From NCBI RefSeq assembly GCF_051020955.1, contig NC_135020.1, positions 1,105,001-1,169,000 on the forward strand: a DNA stretch of 64,000 bases, written 5' to 3'. Within the stretch, counting starts at the first letter, position 1, and each line of letters starts with the position of its first letter. The DNA is from Megalopta genalis (lineage: Eukaryota; Arthropoda; Insecta; Hymenoptera; Halictidae). Position numbers and translations under genes: made by a program. The notes beneath the pieces are model-generated. The model was not told where the DNA came from, searched no databases, and saw only the letters and a program-made list of their open reading frames with translations. Positions 21,321-33,093 of the stretch are shown here, one piece after another.

Positions 21321-22007
21321 TTCTTCTTGTTCTTCTTGTTCTTGTTGTTCTTGTTGTTCATGTTGTTGTTGTTCTTGTTGTTCTTGGTGTTGTTGTTGTT
21401 GTTCTGGTTGTTGTTGTTGTTGTTCTTGCTATTCTTGTTGTTCTTGTTGTTGTTGATGTTGTTGTTGTTGTTGCTCTTGCTGTTCTTGTTGTTCTTGTTG
21501 TTCTTCTTGTTGTTCTTCTTCTTGTTGTTGTTGTTCTTGTTTATGTTATTCTTGTTGTTGTTGTTGTTCTTGTTGTTCCTGTTGTTGTTGTTGTTCTTGT
21601 TGTTCTTGTTGTTGTTGTTCATGTAGTTCTTCTTGTTGTTGTTCTTGCTGTTCTTGTTCTTGTTGTTCTTGTTGTCCTTGCTGTTCTTGTTGTTATTGTT
21701 GTTGATGTCCTTGTTGTTCTTGTTGTTCTTGTTGTTCTTGTTGTTCTTGTTGTTCTTGTTGTTCTTGTTGTTCTTGTTGTTCTTGTTGATCTTGTTGTTC
21801 TTGTTGTTCTTGTTGTTAATGTTGTTCTTGTTGTTCTTGTTGTTCTTGTTGTTCTTGTTGTTGTTGTTCTTGTTGTTCTTGCTGGTCATGTTGTTCTTGT
21901 TGTTCTTGTTGTTGTTGTTGTTGTTGTTGTCCTTGTTGTTCTTGTTGTTCTTGTTGTTCTTGTTGTTCTTGTTGTTCTTGTTGTTGTTCTTGTTGTTCTT
22001 GTTGTTC

Positions 22008-22040
<33 letters not shown>

Positions 22041-22525
22041 TTCTTGTTGTTCTTGTTGTTCTTGTTGTTCTTGTTGTTGCTCTTGTTGTTCTTGTTGTTC
22101 TTGTTGTTGTTATTGTTGTTGTTGTTCTTGTTGTTCTTGTTGTTCTTGTTGTTCTCGTTGTTCTTGTTGTTCTTGTTGTTCTTGTTGTTCTTGTTGTTCT
22201 TGCTGTTGTTCTTGTTGTTGTTGTCCTTGTTGTTCTTGTTGTTGTTGTCCATGTTGTTCTTGTTGATCTTGTTGTTCTTGTTGCTCTTGTTGCTCTTGTT
22301 GTTGCTCTTGCTGTTCTTGTTGTTCTTGTTGTTGTTATTGTTGTTGTTGTCCTTGTTGTTCTTGTTGTTCTTGTTGTTCTTGTTGTTCTTGCTGTTCTTG
22401 TTGTTCTTGTTGTTCATGTTGTTCTTGTTGTTCTTGTTGTTCTTGTTGTTCTTGTTGTTCTTGTTGTTCTTGTTGTTCTTGTTGTTCTTGTTGTTCTTGT
22501 TGTTCTTGTTGTTCTTGTTGTTCTT

Positions 22526-22556
<31 letters not shown>

Positions 22557-22769
22557 TTCTTGTTTTTCTTGTTGTTCATGTTGCTGTTGTTCTTGTTGAT
22601 CTTGTTGTACTTGTTCTTGTTGTTCTTGTTGATCTTGTTGTACTTGTTCTTGTTGTTCTTGTTGATCTTGTTGTACTTGTTCTTGTTGATCTTGTTGTTG
22701 TTCTTGTTGTTCTTGTTATTCTTGTTGTTCTTGTTGTTCTTGTTGTTGTTCTTGTTGTTCTTGTTGTTC

Positions 22770-22820
<51 letters not shown>

Positions 22821-23228
22821 TTCTTCTTGTTCTTCTTGTTCTTGTTGTTCTTATTGTTGTTGTTGTTGTTGTTGTTCTTGTTGTTCTTGTTGTTCTCGTT
22901 GTTCTTGTTGTTCTTGTTGTTCTTGTTGTTCTTGTTGTTCTTGCTGTTGTTCTTGTTGTTGTTGTCCTTGTTGTTCTTGCTGTTGTTGTCCTTGTTGTTC
23001 TTGTTGATCTTGTTGTTCTTGTTGCTCTTGTTGCTCTTGTTGTTCTTGTTGTTGATCTTGTTGTTCTTGTTTTTGTTGTTCTTGATGATGTTGTTCTTGT
23101 CGTTGTGGTTCTTGTTGTTCCTGTTGTTGTTGTTGTTCTTGTTGTTCTTGTTGTTGTTGTTCATGTGGTTCTTGTTGTTGTTGCTCTTGCTGTTCTTGTT
23201 CTTGTTGTCCTTGTTGTTCTTTCTGTTC

Positions 23229-23265
<37 letters not shown>

Positions 23266-23341
23266 CCTTGCCGTTCTTCTTGTTCTTGTTGTTCTTGTTG
23301 TTCTTGTTGTTCTTGTTGTTCTTGTTGTTCTTGTTGTTCTT

Positions 23342-23372
<31 letters not shown>

Positions 23373-23395
23373 TTCTTGTTGTTCTTGTTGTTCTT

Positions 23396-23426
<31 letters not shown>

Positions 23427-23512
23427 TTCTTGTTGTTCTTGTTGTTCTTGTTGTTATTGTTGTTCTTGTTGTTGTTCTTGTTGTTCTTGTTCTTGTTGTT
23501 CTGGTTGTTCTT

Positions 23513-23543
<31 letters not shown>

Positions 23544-24143
23544 TTCTTGTTGTTCTTGTTGTTCTTGTTGTTTTTGCTGTTCATGTTGTTCTTGTTGTTC
23601 TTCTTGTTGTTGTTCTAGTTGTCCTTGTTGTTGTTGTTGTCCTTGTTGTTCTTGTTGTTGTTGTCCTTGTTGTTCTTGTTGTGCTTGTTGTTCTTGTTGA
23701 TCTTGTTGTGCTTGTTGCTCTTGTTGCTCTTGTTCTTCTTGTTGCTCTTGTTGTTCTTGTTGTTGTTCTTGTTGTTCTTGTTTTTGTTGTTCTTGTTGTT
23801 GTTGTTCTTGTCGTTGTGGTTCTTGTTGTTCCTGTTGTTGTTGTTGTTCTTGTTGTTCTTGTTGTTGTTGTTCATGTGGTTCTTGTTGTTGTTGCTCCTG
23901 CTGTTCTTGTTCTTGTTGTCCTTGTTGTTCTTTCTGCTCTTGTTGTTCTTGTTGTTGTTGTTGTTCTTGCTGTTCTTGTTGTAGTTGTTGTTTTTGTTGA
24001 TCTTGTTGTTCTTGTTGTTCTTGTTGTTGTTCTTGTTGTTGTTGTTGTTCTTGCTGTTCTTGTTGTAGTTGTAGTTGTTGTCCTTGTTATTGTTGTAGTT
24101 CTTGTTGTTCTTGTTGTTCTTGTTCTTGTTGTTCTTGTTGTTC

Positions 24144-24194
<51 letters not shown>

Positions 24195-24370
24195 TTCTTC
24201 TTGTTCTTCTTGTTCTTGTTGTTCTTGTTGTTGTTATTGTTGTTGTTGTTCTTGTTGTTCTTGTTGTTCTTGTTGTTCTTGTTGTTCTTGTTGTTCTTGT
24301 TGTTCTTGTTGTTCTTGTTGTTCTTGTTGTTCTTGTTGTTCTTGTTGTTCTTGTTGTTCTTGTTGTTCTT
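20090..24370. repeat. 9.5-kb-period duplication, copy 2
   Basis: This is the second copy of 10569-14900. Differences are whole-unit length changes (36 against 41 units in the long perfect run) and single substitutions, such as CTCGTCG near 20532 where copy 1 has CTCGGCG near 11014. Confidence 0.8.
20916..21239. repeat. Perfect nonamer run, 36 units
   Basis: This is an uninterrupted 324-bp run, the counterpart of the 41-unit run at 11404 within the 9.5-kb duplication. Confidence 0.88.
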
Positions 24371-24638
24371 GTTGTTCTTGTTGTTCTTGTTGTTCTTGTT
24401 GTTCTTGTTGTTCTTGTTGTTCTTGTTGTTCTTGTTGTTCTTGTTGTTCTTGTTGTTCTTGTTGTTAATGTTGTTCTTGTTGTTCTTGTTGTTGTTGTTC
24501 TTGTTGTTCTTGCTGGTCATGTTGTTCTTGTTGTTCTTGTTGTTGTTGTTGTTGTTGTTGTCCTTGTTGTTCTTGTTGTTCTTGTTGTTCTTGTTGTTCT
24601 TGTTGTTCTTGTTGTTGTTCTTGTTGTTCTTGTTGTTC

Positions 24639-24671
<33 letters not shown>

Positions 24672-25091
24672 TTCTTGTTGTTCTTGTTGTTCTTGTTGTT
24701 GCTCTTGTTGTTCTTGTTGTTCTTGTTGTTGTTATTGTTGTTGTTGTTCTTGTTGTTCTTGTTGTTCTTGTTGTTCTCGTTGTTCTTGTTGTTCTTGTTG
24801 TTCTTGTTGTTCTTGTTGTTCTTGCTGTTGTTCTTGTTGTTGTTGTCCTTGTTGTTCTTGTTGTTGTTGTCCTTGTTGTTCTTGTTGATCTTGTTGTTCT
24901 TGTTGCTCTTGTTGCTCTTGTTGTTGCTCTTGCTGTTCTTGTTGTTCTTGTTGTTGTTATTGTTGTTGTTGTCCTTGTTGTTCTTGTTGTTCTTGTTGTT
25001 CTTGTTGTTCTTGTTGTTCTTGTTGTTCTTGTTGTTCTTGTTGTTGTTCTTGTTGTTCTTGTTGTTCTTGTTCTTGTTGTTCTTGTTGTTC

Positions 25092-25142
<51 letters not shown>

Positions 25143-25559
25143 TTCTTCTTGTTCTTCTTGTTCTTGTTGTTCTTGTTGTTCTTGTTGTTCTTGTTGTTCT
25201 CGTTGTTCTTGTTGTTCTTGTTGTTCTTGTTGTTCTTGTTGTTCTTGTTGTTCTTGTTGTTCTTGTTGTTCTTGCTGTTGTTCTTGTTGTTGTTGTCCTT
25301 GTTGTTCTTGTTGTTGTTGTCCTTGTTGTTCTTGTTGATCTTGTTGTTCTTGTTGCTCTTGTTGCTCTTGTTGTTCTTGTTGTTGATCTTGTTGTTCTTG
25401 TTTTTGTTGTTCTTGATGATGTTGTTCTTGTCGTTGTGGTTCTTGTTGTTCCTGTTGTTGTTGTTGTTCTTGTTGTTCTTGTTGTTGTTGTTCATGTGGT
25501 TCTTGTTGTTGTTGCTCTTGCTGTTCTTGTTCTTGTTGTCCTTGTTGTTCTTTCTGTTC

Positions 25560-25590
<31 letters not shown>

Positions 25591-25648
25591 CCTTGCCGTT
25601 CTTCTTGTTCTTGTTGTTCTTGTTGTTCTTGTTGTTCTTGTTGTTCTT

Positions 25649-25679
<31 letters not shown>

Positions 25680-25702
25680 TTCTTGTTGTTCTTGTTGTTC
25701 TT

Positions 25703-25733
<31 letters not shown>

Positions 25734-26414
25734 TTCTTGTTGTTCTTGTTGTTCTTGTTGTTATTGTTGTTCTTGTTGTTGTTCTTGTTGTTCTTGTTCT
25801 TGTTGTTCTTGTTGTTCTTGTTGTTCTTGTTGTTCTTGTTGTTTTTGCTGTTCATGTTGTTCTTGTTGTTCTTCTTGTTGTTGTTCTAGTTGTCCTTGTT
25901 GTTGTTGTTGTCCTTGTTGTTCTTGTTGTTGTTGTCCTTGTTGTTCTTGTTGTGCTTGTTGTTCTTGTTGATCTTGTTGTGCTTGTTGCTCTTGTTGCTC
26001 TTGTTCTTCTTGTTGCTCTTGTTGTTCTTGTTGTTGTTCTTGTTGTTCTTGTTTTTGTTGTTCTTGTTGTTGTTGTTCTTGTCGTTGTGGTTCTTGTTGT
26101 TCCTGTTGTTGTTGTTGTTCTTGTTGTTCTTGTTGTTGTTGTTCATGTGGTTCTTGTTGTTGTTGCTCTTGCTGTTCTTGTTCTTGTTGTCCTTGTTGTT
26201 CTTTCTGCTCTTGTTGTTCTTGTTGTTGTTGTTGTCCTTGCTGTTCTTGTTGTAGTTGTTGTTTTTGTTGATCTTGTTGTTCTTGTTGTTCTTGTTGTTG
26301 TTCTTGTTGTTGTTGTTGTTCTTGCTGTTCTTGTTGTAGTTGTAGTTGTTGTCCTTGTTATTGTTGTAGTTCTTGTTGTTCTTGTTGTACTTGTACTTGT
26401 TGTTCTTGTTGTTC

Positions 26415-26465
<51 letters not shown>

Positions 26466-27360
26466 TTCTTCTTGTTCTTCTTGTTCTTGTTGTTCTTGTT
26501 GTTGTTATTGTTGTTGTTGTTCTTGTTGTTGTTGTTGTTCTTGTTGTTCTTGTTGTTCTTGTTGTTCTTGTTGTTCTTGTTGTTCTTGTTGTTCTTGTTG
26601 TTCTTGTTGTTCTTGTTGTTCTTGTTGTTCTTGTTGTTCTTGTTGTTCTTGTTGTTCTTGTTGTTCTTGTTGTTCTTGTTGTTCTTGTTGTTCTTGTTGT
26701 TCTTGTTGTTCTTGTTGTTCTTGTTGTTCTTGTTGTTCTTGTTGTTCTTGTTGTTGTTCTTGTTGTTGTTGTCCTTGTTGTTCTTGTTGTTGTTGTCCTT
26801 GTTGTTCTTGTTGATCTTGTTGTTCTTGTTGCTCTTGTTGCTCTTGTTGTTCTTGTTGTTGATCTTGTTGTTCTTGTTTTTGTTGTCCTTGTTGTTGTTC
26901 TTGTCGTTGTGGTTCTTGTTGTTCCTGTTGTTGTTGTTGTTCTTGTTGTTCTTGTTGTTGTTGTTCATGTGGTTCTTGTTGTTGTTGCTCTTGCTGTTCT
27001 TGTTCTTGTTGTCCTTGTTGTTCTTTCTGTTCTTGTTGTTGTTGTTGTTGTTGTTGTTGCTGTTGTTGTTGTCCTTGCCGTTCTTCTTGTTCTTGTTGTT
27101 CTTGTTGTTCTTGTTGCTCTTGTTGCTCTTGTTGATCTTGTTGTTCTTTTTGTTCTTGTCGTTCTTGTTGCTCTTGTTGCTTTTGTTGCTCTTGTTGCTG
27201 TTGTTGTTCTTGTTGCTCATGTTGTTGTTGTTCTTGTTGTTCTTGTTGTTCTTGTTGTTCTTGTTGTTGCTCTTGCTGTTCTTGTTGTTCTTGTTGTTCT
27301 TGTTGTTCTTGTTGTTCTTGTTGTTCTTGTTGTTCTTGTTGTTCTTGTTGTTCTTGTTGT

Positions 27361-27615
27361 TCCGGTTATTCATGTTGTTGTTCTTGTTTTTTGATGTTGT
27401 TCTTATTTTTGTTGTTGTTTTTGTTTTTTTTCTTGCTGTTCTTGTTCTTGTTGATCTTGTTGTTCTTGTTGTTCTTGTTGCTCTTGTTGCTCTTGTTGAT
27501 CTTGTTGTTCTTGTTGTTCTTGTCGTTCTTGTTGCTCTTGTTGCTTTTGTTGCTCTTGTTGCTGTTGTTGTTCTTGTTGTTCTGGTTGTTGATGTTCTTG
27601 TTGTTCATGTTGTTG
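27361..27615. repeat. CCGGTTATTC-TTTGATG block, first copy
   Basis: The order is CCGGTTATTCATG, the T-rich phase-break site, TTATTTTTG, a run of up to eight T (27424-27431), GATC, CTC, TCG-TTC, GCTTTTG and CATGTTGTTGATC. Copies begin near 30867, 34572, 38636, 49918 and 52813. The copies at 27.4, 30.9 and 49.9 kb have the eight-T run, while 34.6, 38.7 and 52.8 kb have TTTTTG-TTG-TTTTTC instead, which splits the family in two. Confidence 0.8.
27387..27392. other. Triplet phase break (+1), TTTGATG type
   Basis: A run of T before GATGTTGTTCTTATTTTTG holds one base too many, which shifts the phase by +1. The same lesion lies near 30896, 34600, 38664, 49948 and 52842. The related, unshifted sequence near 10650 has plain TTG triplets here, so the shifted form is derived. 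Confidence 0.85.
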
Positions 27616-28124
27616 TTGATCTTGTTGATCTTGTTGTTCTTGTTGTTCTTGTTGTTCTTGTTGTTCTTGTTGTTCTTGGTGTTCTTGTTGTTCTTGTTGT
27701 TCTAGTTGTTGTTGTTGTTGTTCTTGTTGTTGTTCTTGTTGTTCTTCTTGTTGTTCTTGTTGTTCTTGTTCTCCTTCTTGTTGTTCTTGTTGTTCTTCTT
27801 GTTGTTCTTGTTGTTGTTGTTGTTCTTGCTGTTCTTGTTGTAGTTGTTGTTGCTGTCCTTGTTATTGTTGTAGTTCTTGTTGTTCTTGTTGTTCTTGTTG
27901 TTCTTGTTGTTCATGTTGTTTTTGTTGATCTTGTTGTTCTTGTTGTTCTTGTTGTTCTTCTTGCTGTTCTGGTTGTTCTTGTTGTTCTCGTTGTTCTCGT
28001 TGTTCTCGTTGTTCTCGTTGTTCTCGTTGTTCTCGTTGTTCTCGTTGTTCTCGTTGTTCTTGTTGTTCTTGTTGTTCTTGTTGTTCTTGTTGTTCTTGTT
28101 GTTCTTGTTGTTATTGTTGCTCTT

Positions 28125-28155
<31 letters not shown>

Positions 28156-28397
28156 TTGTTCTTGTTGTTCTTGTTTTTGTTGTTCTTGTTGTTGTTGTTC
28201 TTGTCGTTGTGGTTCTTGTTGTTCCTGTTGTTGTTGTTGTTCTTGTTGTTCTTGTTGTTGTTGTTCATGTGGTTCTTGTTGTTGTTGCTCTTGCTGTTCT
28301 TGTTCTTCTTGTCCTTGTTGTTCTTTCTGTTCTTGTTGTTGTTGTTGTTGTTGTTGTTCTTGTTGTTCTTGTTGTTCTTGTTGATCTTGTTGTTCTT

Positions 28398-28428
<31 letters not shown>

Positions 28429-28865
28429 ATCTTGTTGTTCTTGTTGTTCTTGTTGCTCTTGTTGCTCTTGTTGCTCTTGTTGCTCTTGTTGCTCTTGTTG
28501 CTGTTGTTGCTGTTGTTGTCCTGGTTGTTGATGTTCTTGTTGTTCATGTTGTTGTTGTTCTTTTTGTTGTTGTTGTTGTTGTTCTTGGTCTTGTTGATCT
28601 TGTTGTTCTTGACGTTCTTGTTGTTCTTGTTGTTCTTGGTGTTCTTGTTGTTCTTGTTGTTCTAGTTGTTGTTGTTGTACTCGTTGTTCTCGTTGTTCTC
28701 GTTGTTCTTGTTGTTCTTTTTGTTCTTGTTGTTCTTGTTGTCCTTGTTGTTGTTGTTGCTGTTGTTGTTCTTGTTGTTCTTGTTGTTGTTGTTCTGGTTG
28801 ATGTTGTTGTTCTTGTTCTTGTTTTTCTTGTTTTTCTTGTTGTTCTTGTTGTTCTTGTTGTTCTT

Positions 28866-28896
<31 letters not shown>

Positions 28897-30753
28897 TTCT
28901 TCTTGTTCTTGTTATTCTTTTTGTCCTTGTTGTTCTTGCTGTTGTTGTTCCCGTTGTTCTTGTTGTTGTTGTTCTTGCTGTTCTTGTTGATCTTGCTGTT
29001 CTTGTTGTTCGTGTTGTTCTTGTTGTTGATGTTGTGCTTGTTTTTGTTGTCCTTGTTGTTGTTTTTGTTCTTGCTGTTCTGGTTGTTGATGTTCTTGTTG
29101 TTCATGTTGTTGTTGTTCTTGTTGTTCTTGATGTTCTTGTTGTTCTTGTTGTCGTTGTTGTTCTTGTTGTTCTTGTTGCTCTTGTTGCTCTTGTTGCTCT
29201 TGTTGCTCTTGTTGCTCTTGTTGCTCTTGTTGCTGTTGTTGTTCTTGTTGTTCTGGTTGTTGATGTTCTTGTTGTTCTTGTTGTTCTTGTTGTTCTTGTT
29301 GTTCTTGCTGTTCTTGCTGTTCATGTTGTTCTTGTTGTTCTTGTTGTTGTTGTTGTTGTTGTCCTTGTTGTTCTTGTTGTTCTTGTTGTTCTTGTTGTTC
29401 TTGTTGTTGTTCTTGCTGTTCTTGTTCTTGTTGTTCTTGTGGTTCTTGTTGTTCTTGTTGTCCTTGTTGATCTTGTTGTTCTTGTTGTTCTTGTTGCTCT
29501 TGTTGCTCTTGTTGCTCTTGTTGCTCTTGTTGCTCTTGTTGCTCTTGTTGCTCTTCTTGCTCTTGTTGCTCTTGTTGCTCTTGTTGCTGTTGTTGTTCTG
29601 GTTGTTGATGTTCTTGTTGTTCATGTTGTTGTTGTTCTTTTTGTTCTTGTTGTTGTTGTTGTTGTTGTTCTTGGTCTTGTTGTTCTTGTTGTTCTTGATG
29701 TTCTTGTTGTTCTTGTTGTTCTTGGTGTTCTTGCTGTTCTTGTTGTTGTTGTTGTTCATGTTGTTCTTGTTGTTGTTGTTGTTGTTGTTGTTGTTCTTGC
29801 TGTTCTTGTTCTTGTTGCTCTTGTTGTTCTTGTTGTTCTTGTTGTTCTTGTTGTTCTTGTTGTTCTTGTTGTTCTTGTTGTTCTTGTTGTTCTTGTTGTT
29901 CTTGTTGTTCTTGTTGTACTTGTTGTTCTAGTTGTTCTTGCTGTTCTTGTTGTTCTTGTTGTTCTTGTTGTTCTTGTTGTTCTTGTTGTTCTTGTTGTTC
30001 TTGTTGTTCTTGTTGTTCTTGTTGTTCTTGTTGTTCTTGTTGTTCTTGTTGTTCTTGTTGTTCTTGTTGTTCTTGTTGTTCTTGTTGTTCTTGTTGTTCT
30101 TGTTGTTGTTCGTGTTGTTCTTGTTGTTGTTCTTGTTTTTGTTGTTGTTCTTGTTGTTCTTGTTGTTCTTGTTGTTCTTGTTGTTCTTGTTGTTCTTGTT
30201 GTTCTTGTTGTTCTTGTTGTTCTTGTTGTTCTTGTTGTTCTTGTTGTTCTTGTTGTTGTTCGTGTTGTTCTTGTTGTTGTTCTTGTTTTTGTTGTTCTTG
30301 TTGTTGTTGTTGTTCTTCCTGTTCTTGTTCTTGTTGTTCTTGTTGTTCTTGTTGTTCTCGTTGTTCTCGTTGTTCTCTTTGTTCTCGTTGTTCTCGTTGT
30401 TCTCGTTGTTCTTGTTGTTCTTGTTGATCTTGTTGTTCTTGTTGTTCTTGTTGTTCTTGTTGTTCTTGTTGTTCTTGTTGTTCTTGTTGTTATTGTTGTT
30501 CTTGTTGTTCTTGTTGTTCTTGTTGTTCTTGTTGTTCTTGTTGTTCTTGTTGTTCTTGTTGATCTTGTTGTTCTTGTTGTTCTTGTTGTTCTTGTTGTTC
30601 TTGTTGTTCTTGTTGTTCTTGTTGTTCTTGTTGTTGTTGTTGTTCTTCTTGTTGTTGTTCTAGTTGTCCTTGTTGTTGTTGTTCTGGTTGTTCTTGTTGT
30701 TCTTGTTGTTCCGGTTGTTCTTGTTGTCCTTGTTGTTCTTGCTGTTCATGTTG
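27391..30753. repeat. Phase segment V
   Basis: The phase is constant for 3.4 kb. It holds a TTCTCCTTC motif near 27770, a TAG near 27840, an eight-unit CpG run (27982-28053), a TCG-TTG-TGG block, a CTC run (28450-28515), the GATGTTGTGC block near 29027, a long CTC run (29488-29586), and plain nonamers to 30660. The part from about 29430 recurs at 48.2-50.25 kb. Confidence 0.72.
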
Positions 30754-31200
30754 TCTTGTTGTCCTTGTTGTTCTTGTTGTTCTTGTTGTTCTTGTTGTTC
30801 TTGTTGTTGTTGTTCTAGTTGTTCTTGTTGTTGTTGTTCTGGTTGTTCTTGTTGTTCTTGTTGTTCCGGTTATTCATGTTGTTGTTCTTGTTATTTGATG
30901 TTGTTCTTATTTTTGTTGTTGTTTTTGTTTTTTTTCTTGCTGTTCTTGTTCTTGTTGATCTTGTTGTTCTTGTTGTTCTTGTTGCTCTTGTTGCTCTTGT
31001 TGATCTTGTTGTTCTTGTTGTTCTTGTCGTTCTTGTTGCTCTTGTTGCTTTTGTTGCTCTTGTTGCTGTTGTTGTTCTTGTTGTTCTGGTTGTTGATGTT
31101 CTTGTTGTTCATGTTGTTGTTGATCTTGTTGATCTTGTTGTTCTTGTTGTTCTTGTTGTTCTTGTTGTTCTTGGTGTTCTTGTTGTTCTTGTTGTTCTAG
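29430..31200. repeat. 19-kb-distant duplication, copy 1
   Basis: This stretch matches 48208-50252 with an offset of 18.8-19.05 kb. Landmarks are CTTGTGG with GTCC and GATC, the CTC run broken by one CTTCTTG, the GTTCATG block, GTACTTGTTGTTCTAG near 29908/48903, two GTTCGTG motifs, the CTCTTTG motif in the CpG run, CTAG at 30660/49710, and the paired -1/+1 phase breaks. Confidence 0.78.
30754..30896. other. Interval between a -1 and a +1 phase break
   Basis: A T is missing in TTG-TC-TTG at 30754 and one base is gained in the TTATTTGATG motif near 30896, so about 142 bp lie out of phase and the original phase then returns. Read in the - strand Gln/Glu frame, this interval would encode a Thr/Arg-rich segment between Gln/Glu flanks. 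The same pair lies at 49806-49948. Confidence 0.8.
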
Positions 31201-31517
31201 TTGTTGTTGTTGTTGTTCTTGTTGTTGTTCTTGTTGTTCTTCTTGTTGTTCTTGTTGTTCTTGTTGTTTTTGTTGATCTTGTTGTTCTTGTTGTTCTCGT
31301 TGTTCTTGTTGCCCTTGTTGTTCTTGTTGTTCTTGTTGTTCTTGTTGTTCTTGTTGTTCTTGTTGTTCTTGTTGTCCTTGTTGTTCTTGTTGTTTTTGCT
31401 GTTCATGTTGTTCTTGTTGTTCTTCTTGTTGTTGTTCTAGTTGTCTTTGTTGTTCTTGTTGTTGTTGTCCTTGTTGTTCTTGTTGTGCTTGTTGTTCTTG
31501 TTGATATTGTTGTTCTT

Positions 31518-31566
<49 letters not shown>

Positions 31567-33062
31567 TTGTTCTTGTTGTTCTTGTTGTTGTTGTTCATGC
31601 GGTTCTTGTTGTTGTTGCTCTTGCTGTTCTTGTTCTTGTTGTTGTTCTCGTTGATCTCGTTGTTCTCGTTGTTCTCGTTGTTCTTGCTGTTCTTTTTGTT
31701 CTTGTTGTTCTTGTTGTCCTTGTTGTTGTTGTTGCTGTTGTTGTTCTTGTTGTTCATGTTGTTGTTGTTCTGGTTGATGTTGTTGTTCTTGTTCTTGTTT
31801 TCCTTGTTGTTCTTGTTGTTCTTGTTGTTCTTGTTGTTCTTGTTGTTCTTGTTGTTCTTGTTGTTCTTGTTGTTCTTGTTGTTCTTGTTGTTCTTGTTGT
31901 TCTTGTTGTTCTTGTTGTTCTTGTTGTTATTGTTGCTCTTGTTGCTCTTGTTGTTCTTGTTGTTCTTCTTGTTCTTGTTATTCTTTTTGTCCTTGTTGTT
32001 CTTGCTGTTGTTGTTCCCGTTGTTCTTGTTGTTGTTGTTCTTGTTGTTGTTGTTGTTGTTCTTGTTCTTGTTGTTCATGTTGTTGTGGTTCTGGTAGATG
32101 TTGTTGTTCTTGTGATTGTTGTTCTTGTTGCTCATGTTGTTCTTGTTGTTCTTGTTGTTCTTGTTGTTCTTGTTGTTCTTGTTGTTCTTGTTGTTGTTGT
32201 TGTTCTTGTTGTTGTTCGTGTTGTTCTTGTTGTTGTTCTTGTTGTTGTTGTTGTTCTTGTTGTTCTTGTTGTTCTTGTTGTTCTTGTTGTTCTTGTTGTT
32301 CTTGTTGTTCTTGCTGTTCTTTCTGTTCATGTTGTTCTTGTTGTTCTTGTTGTTGTTGTTGTTGTCCTTGTTGTTCTTGTTGTTCTTGGTGTTCTTGTTG
32401 TTCTTGTTGTTCTAGTTGTTGTTGTAGTTGTTGTTCTTGTTGTTCTGGTTGTTGATGTTCTTGTTGTTCATGTTGTTGTTGTTCTTGATGTTCTTGTCGT
32501 TCTTGTTGATCTTGTTGTTCTTGTTGTTCTTGGTGTTCTTGTTGTTCTTGTTGTTCTAGTTGTTGTTGTTGTTGTTGTTCTTGTTGTTCTTGTTGCTCTT
32601 GTTGCTCTTGTTGCTCTTGTTGTTCTTGTTGCTCTTGTTGCTCTTGTTGCTCTTGTTGCTCTTGTTGCTCTTGTTGCTCTTGTTGCTGTTGTTGCTGTTG
32701 TTGTCCTGGTTGTTGATGTTCTTGTTGTTCATGTTGTTGTTGTTCTTTTTGTTGTTGTTGTTGTTGTTCTTGGTCTTGTTGATCTTGTTGTTCTTGACGT
32801 TCTTGTTGTTCTTGTTGTTCTTGGTGTTCTTGTTGTTCTTGTTGTTCTAGTTGTTGTTGTTGTTGTTGTTGTTGTACTCGTTGTTCTCGTTGTTCTCGTT
32901 GTTCTTGTTGTTCTTTTTGTTCTTGTTGTTCTTGTTGTCCTTGTTGTTGTTGTTGCTGTTGTTATTCTTGTTGTTCATGTTGTTGTTGTTCTGGTTGATG
33001 TTGTTGTTCTTGTTCTTGTTTTTCTTGTTTTTCTTGTTGTTCTTGTTGTTCTTATTGTTCTT

Positions 33063-33093
<31 letters not shown>

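Larger units (their letters stand above)
20042..27389. repeat. Phase segment IV
   Basis: The phase is constant for 7.3 kb. It comprises the second copy of the 10.5-14.9 kb region, a shortened unit 23.6-25.9 kb, and a third unit from 25.9 kb. The third unit starts with the head unit, passes a 23-unit perfect run (26541-26747) and ends with a TGATC/TCG/CTTTTG block and a CCGGTTATTC motif. It ends at a one-base gain near 27390. Confidence 0.75.

Noticed and set aside
27424..27431. Eight-T run as a transcription terminator
   Set aside because: No GC-rich hairpin precedes it, and such T runs arise easily from TTG/TTC triplets turning to TTT. A similar run at 777-784 has no related context.
30754..30896. 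Programmed ribosomal frameshift sites
   Set aside because: The -1 site lacks a slippery heptamer and downstream structure, and the frame itself is not shown to be coding.
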